A stretch of 20,669 bases of DNA, taken from a virus. The DNA lies in IMG/VR virus record IMGVR_UViG_3300014839_001402, positions 1-20,669 of that record. The stretch is one strand, 5' to 3'. The notes under the pieces are model-generated. The model saw nothing but the letters and a program-made list of their open reading frames with translations. It made no database searches and was not told the origin of the DNA. The translations under genes and the position numbers were made by a program. Numbering within the stretch: position 1 is the stretch's first letter; every line of letters starts with the position of its first letter. Below are positions 7,964-12,804 of the stretch, one piece after another.

Positions 7964-8374
7964 TCACTGCCACCCTCCATTTCCCGCCACCGTGTATTGA
8001 AACTTGCAGCTCACCCCCACGTGCTCCACGCACTCAATCTCCACCACCACCGCGTTGGGCAGGCTGCGCGCGGTCTGGCCCGTGCCGCTCAAGTGGTACA
8101 GGGCCAGCGTCCCCGCCACCGGCACCTGGTCCGCGTGCGACGCCATGAAATTCAGCACCGCTTCCACCGTCGCAAACACCCGCTCCACCACAAACGACAG
8201 CCGGTTCTCCAGGTTGTAGCGCGGCAACGTCGATTTATAGGCCGCCCGGAAAAGCGGGCTGCTCTGCACGATCCGCGTTTGCCTGGGCCGGAACCCGTCC
8301 TGCATCGTCGCCCCCGCCGCATCATCCGCCAGCACGAACGCCGTCCCCCCGCTTGGTGTCAAAATGATTTTCAC
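7964..8374 (-). CDS. Small tail protein of unknown function, 136 aa
   Basis: The product starts with a GTG-initiated KIILTPSGGTAFVLADD and ends YTVAGNGGWQ. A central helix-prone block (RLSFVVERVFATVEAVLNFMASHADQVP, about residues 58-85) sits between beta-prone ends. The GTG at 8374 overlaps by GTGA the stop of a 26-codon frame made of repeat DNA (8371-8451). It lies directly downstream of the tail-tube-like gene, the usual place for a tail assembly chaperone or minor tail protein, but no family signature is recognised. Confidence 0.6.
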   Translation of the reverse strand: MKIILTPSGGTAFVLADDAAGATMQDGFRPRQTRIVQSSPLFRAAYKSTLPRYNLENRLSFVVERVFATVEAVLNFMASHADQVPVAGTLALYHLSGTGQTARSLPNAVVVEIECVEHVGVSCKFQYTVAGNGGWQ

Positions 8375-8451
8375 AAAACAAAAGCTGAAATTGGGAAAGC
8401 CCTCCGGGCTGGAAGCCCCTCAGGGCTGGAAGCTGAAATTGGGAAATTCAT
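8371..8451 (-). CDS. Possible 26-codon bridging ORF built from repeats
   Basis: An ATG at 8449-8451 opens a frame of 26 codons (starting MNFPISASSPEG) whose TGA overlaps the GTG start of the 136-aa gene (GTGA). The frame runs through AATTTCCCAATTTCAGC, two CTTCCAGCCC-type units and again TTTCCCAATTTCAGC, giving FPISA twice. It is probably not a functional protein, but it could deliver ribosomes to the next start. Confidence 0.25.
   Translation of the reverse strand: MNFPISASSPEGLPARRAFPISAFVL
8399..8432. repeat. Two tandem 17-bp units with a GC-rich hairpin
   Basis: Plus-strand CCCTCCGGGCTGGAAG and CCCCTCAGGGCTGGAAG follow one another. Each contains a self-complementary core (CCTCCGGG / CCCTCAGGG), a REP-like layout. 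They are bracketed by AGCTGAAATTGGGAAA-type units on both sides. Confidence 0.6.
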
Positions 8452-8453
8452 GT

Positions 8454-8483
8454 CAGTTTTCTACTTTCTCAATTTCTGCTTTT
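8454..8483 (-). repeat. GCAGAAA element, degenerate copy after a stop codon
   Basis: Minus-strand AAAAGCAGAAATTGAGAAAG begins within the TAA stop of the tail-tube-like gene and continues with TAGAAAACTGA. It is the degenerate fourth member of the stop-codon element set. Confidence 0.6.
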
Positions 8484-9402
8484 AAGCGAGCACCAGCGCC
8501 GCCGTCCCGCTCCCCCCGCTCACATTGATCGTCGAGACAAATCCGATCTCCCCGTTCCGCAGCGGCCGGCCGCCGAACACAAATCCCGCCGTTTTCAGCG
8601 CCGCGTTCTTCACCGTCACGCTCACGCTGCTCGCCCCGGTGATCACCAGGTCCGCCGACTGGCTGCTCAGCCGCGCCCCGTGCTTCGCGCTGCTCCCCTG
8701 CGCCAGCAGCGCCCCGTCTATGTTCGCCATCGTCGGCTCCGCCGGCATGCACCGCGCCATCGCCCGGTAGGACACGATCTTCATGTCCACCGTCCTCCCC
8801 TGGATCTTCACCGGCGCCACCTTCAACTCATGCGTCACCCGCCACCCGTCCTGCGCTTGAAAATTGCTGAAGCCGCTGAACCCTCCCCACGCCGCGCTGT
8901 AGGCCTGCCGCGGTATCTTCGACGCCGTGATCGCCGGCGGGCTGAAACCCTGGCCCGTCTGGATGCTGTAGTAGGAATTGTTCGCGCTGGGGTCCAACCC
9001 GTTTCCCACCACCCCGGAGAATTCCATCGGCCCCAGCGCCGGGCTGTCCACGCTCAGGATCAGGTCCGGCATCCGCGTCACCGCTCCCGCCCGCACCGTG
9101 ATCAAGTCCCCGTTATTCGACAGCCAGGCAAACGGCGTGTCCACGTTCCCGAAAATCCGCTGCCCGATCGTCGGCTGCAAATACGGCCACAGCACCGTCA
9201 GATTGTCGTAAGTCAGCGGCGTTCCCGTCCCTTTGACGATCAAGTCCGTATAGACCTCGTCCATCTCCCCGTACAGCGCGCCGCTGATCACGCTGTTGAC
9301 CGGCGCGATTTCCAGCCGCGAATCCTCCCCCAGCGGGATATTCGCCCCGTTAAAGTTCACGTAGGCCGGCCCTCCGGCCAGCAGCGATCTCGAGATGCTC
9401 AT
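8482..9402 (-). CDS. Tail-tube-like major tail protein, 306 aa
   Basis: Predicted to form the tail tube. The start SISRSLLAGGPAYVNFNGANIPLGEDSRLEI is followed by a beta-rich body (YGEMDEVYTDLIVKGTGTP, then LWPYLQPTIGQRIFG). The C-terminal part (GRTVDMKIVSYRAMARCMPAEP and onward) ends in Val/Ala/Gly-rich strands. This layout is like tube proteins seen in verrucomicrobial prophages as I remember them; no search was done. The size and position (two genes after the head-tail connector and directly after the terminator-like gene) agree with a tube role. The ATG at 9402 is preceded by GAAAG at a workable distance. No sheath gene accompanies it, which favours a non-contractile tail. Confidence 0.6.
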   Translation of the reverse strand: MSISRSLLAGGPAYVNFNGANIPLGEDSRLEIAPVNSVISGALYGEMDEVYTDLIVKGTGTPLTYDNLTVLWPYLQPTIGQRIFGNVDTPFAWLSNNGDLITVRAGAVTRMPDLILSVDSPALGPMEFSGVVGNGLDPSANNSYYSIQTGQGFSPPAITASKIPRQAYSAAWGGFSGFSNFQAQDGWRVTHELKVAPVKIQGRTVDMKIVSYRAMARCMPAEPTMANIDGALLAQGSSAKHGARLSSQSADLVITGASSVSVTVKNAALKTAGFVFGGRPLRNGEIGFVSTINVSGGSGTAALVLA

Positions 9403-9432
9403 AATTCTTTCAGGTTTGTTCTTTCAATCTTC

Positions 9433-9516
9433 CTATTCCTCCGTCCGCCGGGTATTCCCCCGGCCCGCCATCAGCCCGGCCAGTCTCCGGTGCGAAAATA
9501 ATTTCGCGTTCCTCAT
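9433..9516 (-). CDS. Possible 27-codon ORF in the junction before the tube gene
   Basis: An ATG at 9514-9516 lies immediately after the stop-codon element and opens a GC-rich frame starting MRNAKLFSHRRLAGLMAGRG, ending at TAG 31 bp before the tube-gene start. Unlike the other junction frames it is not repetitive. It may be a remnant of a small gene. A GCCGGG/CCCGGC hairpin (9447-9464) lies within it. Confidence 0.2.
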   Translation of the reverse strand: MRNAKLFSHRRLAGLMAGRGNTRRTEE

Positions 9517-9522
9517 ATTTCA

Positions 9523-9549
9523 GCTTTCTGCTTTCCAAATTTCTGCTTT
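9523..9549 (-). repeat. Stop-codon-associated GCAGAAATTTGG element, copy 2
   Basis: These 27 bp are identical to 7221-7247 and 10331-10357. On the minus strand the element begins two bases after the TGA stop of the 235-aa gene and is followed by GCTGAAATATGA. Confidence 0.75.
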
Positions 9550-9550
9550 T

Positions 9551-10258
9551 TCAGCTTATCGTCGCCTCCCCCGCGTTGCTCCCGTAACAGCCCGCCAGAT
9601 ACCCCGCCCAGCGCACCACCGTCCCGCAGCTTACCGCGAACGGCCCCCCATAGACCCGCGCCGCCGCGTTGCCAGGCCCGGGAAAACTCCCGTCCGTCGT
9701 GTAATAAATCCTCGCCCCGCTCTCCGTCGTCGTCAGCGTCACCGTCTGGGCCGGCGCCGAAATCCCCGGCGTCGCGCACTTGCCCGCCGGCGCTTCGCTC
9801 ATCCGGCCCCGCAACTGCACCCGGTAGCCCAGGCAGCCCGGATGCTCCTTCTCCAGCCCCGCGATCGGCTCGATCGCCTTCTCGTCCTGGTACAGAAGAA
9901 TTTTCCCTTCGATTGCAAACTGGTGCAGCGTCGCCCGCACCGTCCGCGCCACCTCCTCCGCCGTCAGCCCCGTCCCCCCCGCGTTGCCATTGATCTCCGG
10001 GATTTCCACCACGTCTATCCCCGCCACCACTTCCCCCTGCGGCGCCGCGATGTTCGGCTGGATGCCCTGGATCGCCGGCATCCGCACCAGGATCCCGCAA
10101 CCCTTCCGTCCATTCTTCGCCGTCAAGTGCGGCAGCCGCGCCTCGATCTCCCGGCTGATCACGTGCCGCCGCAGCCCCGCCACCGCGTTATATTGGAACG
10201 CCGCCTCCGAATTGAGCTTGTCCACCAGGTCCTGTTGCAGTTGTAAAAGTAAATCCAT
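9551..10258 (-). CDS. Tail-terminator-like protein with a chitobiase-type C-terminal domain, 235 aa
   Basis: Residues about 1-155 look like a tail terminator or completion protein: an N-terminal helix (LLLQLQQDLVDKLN), a TAKNGRKGCGILVRMP segment, then VVEIPEIN followed by Gly-rich GNAGGTGLTAEEVARTVRATLHQF. Those features recur in the small joining protein between head-tail connector and tail tube. Residues about 165-235 look like a chitobiase/hexosaminidase C-terminal type domain (TVTLTTTESGARIYYTTDGS, then a Gly-rich VYGGPF and VRWAGYLAGCYGS), an immunoglobulin-like module known from secreted carbohydrate-active enzymes. The ATG at 10258 is the first in frame and lacks a strong Shine-Dalgarno. 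Position between connector and tube supports the N-terminal assignment. The fused C-terminal module suggests display on the virion neck. Confidence 0.6.
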   Translation of the reverse strand: MDLLLQLQQDLVDKLNSEAAFQYNAVAGLRRHVISREIEARLPHLTAKNGRKGCGILVRMPAIQGIQPNIAAPQGEVVAGIDVVEIPEINGNAGGTGLTAEEVARTVRATLHQFAIEGKILLYQDEKAIEPIAGLEKEHPGCLGYRVQLRGRMSEAPAGKCATPGISAPAQTVTLTTTESGARIYYTTDGSFPGPGNAAARVYGGPFAVSCGTVVRWAGYLAGCYGSNAGEATIS

Positions 10259-10324
10259 ATCGGGAAAAATTGGGAAAGTGGAAATTAGGAAATTGGGAAA
10301 TCTCTGCTTTCTCTTTTGCGTTTC

Positions 10325-10357
10325 ATTTCTGCTTTCTGCTTTCCAAATTTCTGCTTT
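10325..10357 (-). repeat. Stop-codon-associated GCAGAAATTTGG element, copy 3
   Basis: Identical over 33 bp to 7215-7247. On the minus strand it begins three bases after the TAA stop of the connector gene and is followed by ATGAAACGC. A second block of AATTGGGAAA-type units (10261-10300) fills the rest of this junction. Confidence 0.8.
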
Positions 10358-10360
10358 TGT

Positions 10361-10975
10361 TTAGGTGATCTGCATCCTCTTGTATCCGTTCAGCAGCTCC
10401 CGCGCCGCCGGCGCCAGCGCCAGTTGTCCCACCGCCCCGCTCGTTTCCGGCCGCTCCGTGATTCCCGCCCCCAATTTCTCCCAGCGTTTCCACACATTCT
10501 GGCATTGCAGATACCACGCCAGCTTCACCTCCGCCGGCAGCGCCGTCGCCGTTCCCGGCATCACCCCGCTTCCATCCTCCGTCTCATCGAACCAATACCC
10601 CCCTGTGTAAGTGATCCGCAGCCGCGACCAGTAATACCCCTGCACCGCGATGAACATCACATACCCCTGCGCCAGTTGCTGCGCCTGGATCAGTTCCGGC
10701 AGCACCACCCACCCGTCCTCCACGCTGTCCTGTTTCTCGCACCGGCTGATGGACTCCACCGGATACCGGCTCAAATACCAATGCCGCCGGTCCCCGGGAA
10801 ACACGTCCTGCTCATTCTCCACCCGCTGCAACTGCCGGTTGCAATGCCGGTCAAATTGTCCCGCCACACCCAGTCCAATGCCCGTGATCACCCCGTCGTA
10901 ATTCGTGTCCCCGCGCAGCGATGCCGCCAGCAGTTGGCCCTTCAACTCCGTCAAGTTTCCTAGTCCTAGGTTCAT
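10361..10975 (-). CDS. Head-tail connector (HK97 gp6-like), 204 aa
   Basis: Predicted connector ring protein that joins the portal vertex to the tail. The first half is helical, with LTELKGQLLAASLRGDTNYDGVI and FDRHCNRQLQRVENEQDVFPGD, resembling the gp6-like connector fold with an early conserved helix pair. The middle has WYLSRYPVESISRCEK and LRITYTGGYWFDE, the beta-strand and Tyr/Thr/Gly-Gly-Tyr block common in these connectors. The C-terminal helical part (LPAEVKLAWYLQCQNVWKRWEKLG) is also typical. The ATG at 10975 is preceded by CTGGA. The gene follows the capsid and the exported-looking protein and precedes the terminator-like gene, the expected order for a siphovirus head-tail region. 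Confidence 0.7.
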   Translation of the reverse strand: MNLGLGNLTELKGQLLAASLRGDTNYDGVITGIGLGVAGQFDRHCNRQLQRVENEQDVFPGDRRHWYLSRYPVESISRCEKQDSVEDGWVVLPELIQAQQLAQGYVMFIAVQGYYWSRLRITYTGGYWFDETEDGSGVMPGTATALPAEVKLAWYLQCQNVWKRWEKLGAGITERPETSGAVGQLALAPAARELLNGYKRMQIT

Positions 10976-10991
10976 TCCAGTTCCGGGTTTG

Positions 10992-11025
10992 GGGCGGCGG
11001 TCCAGGGGTCCCCGGACCGCCGCCC
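10992..11025. other. Strong 12-bp GC hairpin between two virion genes
   Basis: GGGCGGCGGTCC (10992-11003) pairs perfectly with GGACCGCCGCCC (11014-11025) around a 10-base loop. It lies between the stop of the exported-looking gene and the start of the connector gene. On the plus strand a T5 run follows after CGCGGG (11031-11035), so it could end antisense transcription. On the minus strand no T run follows, so it is more likely an RNA stem that attenuates or stabilises the operon transcript. Confidence 0.6.
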
Positions 11026-11033
11026 GCGGGTTT

Positions 11034-11498
11034 TTATCCGTTCCGCTTGGGTTTCACCCACGCCTGCACGTTAATGTTCGTCGCCGCGTTCGTGGCGCTG
11101 TTCCCGATGGAGAACAACTCCAGGTAGCCCAGCGAACCCACCGTCACGTTGGTCACCAGTGTCACCGTGTTCGTCCCGTTGCTTGGCACCGTGAACACCA
11201 GCCCGCCGGGCGGCGTGCTGCTGAAGCTCAGCCCGTCCGCGCTCCCGGCGAAACTGAACACCACGTTGCTCGCGAACGTCGTGTTCCCCGTCAGGTTGTA
11301 TTGCAGCACCAGCGTCACGTCCCCGTACTTCGTCAGCCCGATCGCGTCGCTCGCCGTCCCGTTCGTGCTTTGCGCCGCCACTGCGTTGGTCAGCGCGTTT
11401 CCTCCCTGCGTGATCGGCGCCTGATGATATTCCTGCGCCGTGGCCGCCCCCGCCCCCGCCCCCAGCGCCAGCATGATTGTCAATAATATGTTTTTCAT
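11034..11498 (-). CDS. Exported-looking beta-rich protein between capsid and connector, 154 aa
   Basis: The ATG at 11496-11498 is chosen because it follows the hexamer array and opens a clear signal peptide: MKNILLTIMLALGAGAGAATA, with probable cleavage before QEYHQ. The mature part is about 133 residues, Thr/Asn/Val/Gly-rich, with many short strands (DVTLVLQYNLTGN, GTNTVTLVTNVTVGS) and a terminal WVKPKRNG. No cysteine and no enzymatic motif is visible. The position directly after the major capsid gene is where a decoration or fibre-like head protein normally lies, but those are not secreted. A longer frame from 11663 reads back over the capsid gene and is not supported. It could be a host-type exported protein captured by the phage, or a decoration protein that acquired a leader. 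Confidence 0.6.
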   Translation of the reverse strand: MKNILLTIMLALGAGAGAATAQEYHQAPITQGGNALTNAVAAQSTNGTASDAIGLTKYGDVTLVLQYNLTGNTTFASNVVFSFAGSADGLSFSSTPPGGLVFTVPSNGTNTVTLVTNVTVGSLGYLELFSIGNSATNAATNINVQAWVKPKRNG

Positions 11499-11526
11499 AA
11501 TCTTGATCCTGATCTTGATCTTAATC
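11499..11526 (-). repeat. GAT(T/C)AAG-type hexamer array before the exported-looking gene
   Basis: Minus-strand GATTAA, GATCAA, GATCAG, GATCAA, GATT runs up to the ATG at 11498, matching the layout at 232-254. The array may supply a weak Shine-Dalgarno (AGGATCAAG). Confidence 0.7.
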
Positions 11527-11541
11527 GTTTCGCTTCGGCTC

Positions 11542-12804
11542 TTACCGCTGCGCCGTTTGCAGAATCGCAAATGCGTTCGTTTGCCGGCACCCCGTCGCCG
11601 CCCGCCCGTAAGCGCGGAACGACCGTTCCAGCGTGTTCCACCGGTAGTGGTCGCTCGATTCAAAGACGAAGTCGTCCCGAACCCCCACCACCTGTCCGTT
11701 GCGATCCCCGAAGGCCGCGATCGCTTTCCCCGGCGCGTCCACGTTCGGCGCCGCCATCACCGGCACCACCGGATAGCCCAGGATCGTGCCGATCGCCCCA
11801 TAGCTCGGCGCTTCCAGCGCCCCCAGGAAGATCGGGCGCCCGTTGTTGTCCTTGATCCCCATCATCCGCACTAGCATCTGCGGATGGATCCACCACCGCG
11901 GCTTGCGCTTCAGCACCGCCGGCGCCACCGTCGTCAGCACCCGCGTCACGTCGTCGAAGTCCAGCGCCGCCACGCTCGTGTTCCCCGTCGCCGCCATCGC
12001 GTTGTTCCCCGTGTTGAACACCCCGGTGAACCCCCCGTTGTTCCCGTCCGCCACCCCGCTGCCCACGAACGCCGCCGTGTCAAGACGAAGGTTCCACGCC
12101 TCCTGGAAGTCCTCCATCACCATCGCGGTCACGTCAAACTCCGCGTCCTCGATCAATTGCCGGCTCACGTTCAGCAGCACCGCGTTCGGCAGCACCGTCA
12201 GCGTCATGGTCGAGCCGGCTTCGTTCACGTCGTCCGCGATCGCCGCCGCCTCCGTCGTCAGCCATTGCGCCGCCGCCCGCGCCGTCTTCACCGGGAAGTT
12301 CGTCACCTTCGTCCCCAGCCGCCTCACTCCCAGCGTGCTCCAATCCCCGTACTGTGCCAGCGTGTCGTAGATTTCCTTGAACAACTGCGCGATGATCAGC
12401 GTCGCCCCCTCCCCGGCATCCTCCCCGATCGCCCGCGCGATCGGCTCGCACACCGCCCTCATGTCCCCGTTCCGGTCCACCGCCGTCCGCACCGCCAGAT
12501 TCAGCCGCGCCCGCTTCTCCGGGTCGTTGATGATCCGCTGGATCGGGTCTATCCCCGCCGCGATCGCCTCGCTCCGAAGCTGCATCTGCAGCCTCTGCAT
12601 CGCCGTCAGCACTTTGGCCCGGTCGTTGGCCGTGTTCTTCAGCCGCGTGATCTCCTCCATCGTTTGCTTGGTTTCCCGCCCAAGTTGATCGTAGTTTTTC
12701 AGCAGCGTCTCCTGGTTGCGTTCCACCGCCTGGTATTTCTCCTCCACCGCGTTCACGCTCCGTAGGACCGTCTCCTCGAATTGCTCCTCTGTTAAGTTTC
12801 TCAT
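11542..12804 (-). CDS. Major capsid protein, HK97 fold, 420 aa
   Basis: Builds the icosahedral head. Residues about 1-80 form a charged coiled coil (EEQFEETVLRSVNAVEEKYQ and ETLLKNYDQLGRETKQTMEE), the scaffold-like delta domain that an S78-type protease normally removes. The remainder has the features of HK97 capsid proteins: RLGTKVTNFPVKTARAAAQW, a helix with ISRQ-like NVSRQLIEDAEFDVTAMVMEDF, the loop FVGSGVADGNNGGFTGVFN, and near the end the A-domain block GTILGYPVVPVMAAP followed by FGDRNGQVVGVRDDF. The ATG at 12804 overlaps the upstream polyprotein stop (ATGA) and has a good Shine-Dalgarno (AAGGAAAG). The order protease then capsid is canonical. This is one of the most secure calls. Confidence 0.88.
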   Translation of the reverse strand: MRNLTEEQFEETVLRSVNAVEEKYQAVERNQETLLKNYDQLGRETKQTMEEITRLKNTANDRAKVLTAMQRLQMQLRSEAIAAGIDPIQRIINDPEKRARLNLAVRTAVDRNGDMRAVCEPIARAIGEDAGEGATLIIAQLFKEIYDTLAQYGDWSTLGVRRLGTKVTNFPVKTARAAAQWLTTEAAAIADDVNEAGSTMTLTVLPNAVLLNVSRQLIEDAEFDVTAMVMEDFQEAWNLRLDTAAFVGSGVADGNNGGFTGVFNTGNNAMAATGNTSVAALDFDDVTRVLTTVAPAVLKRKPRWWIHPQMLVRMMGIKDNNGRPIFLGALEAPSYGAIGTILGYPVVPVMAAPNVDAPGKAIAAFGDRNGQVVGVRDDFVFESSDHYRWNTLERSFRAYGRAATGCRQTNAFAILQTAQR

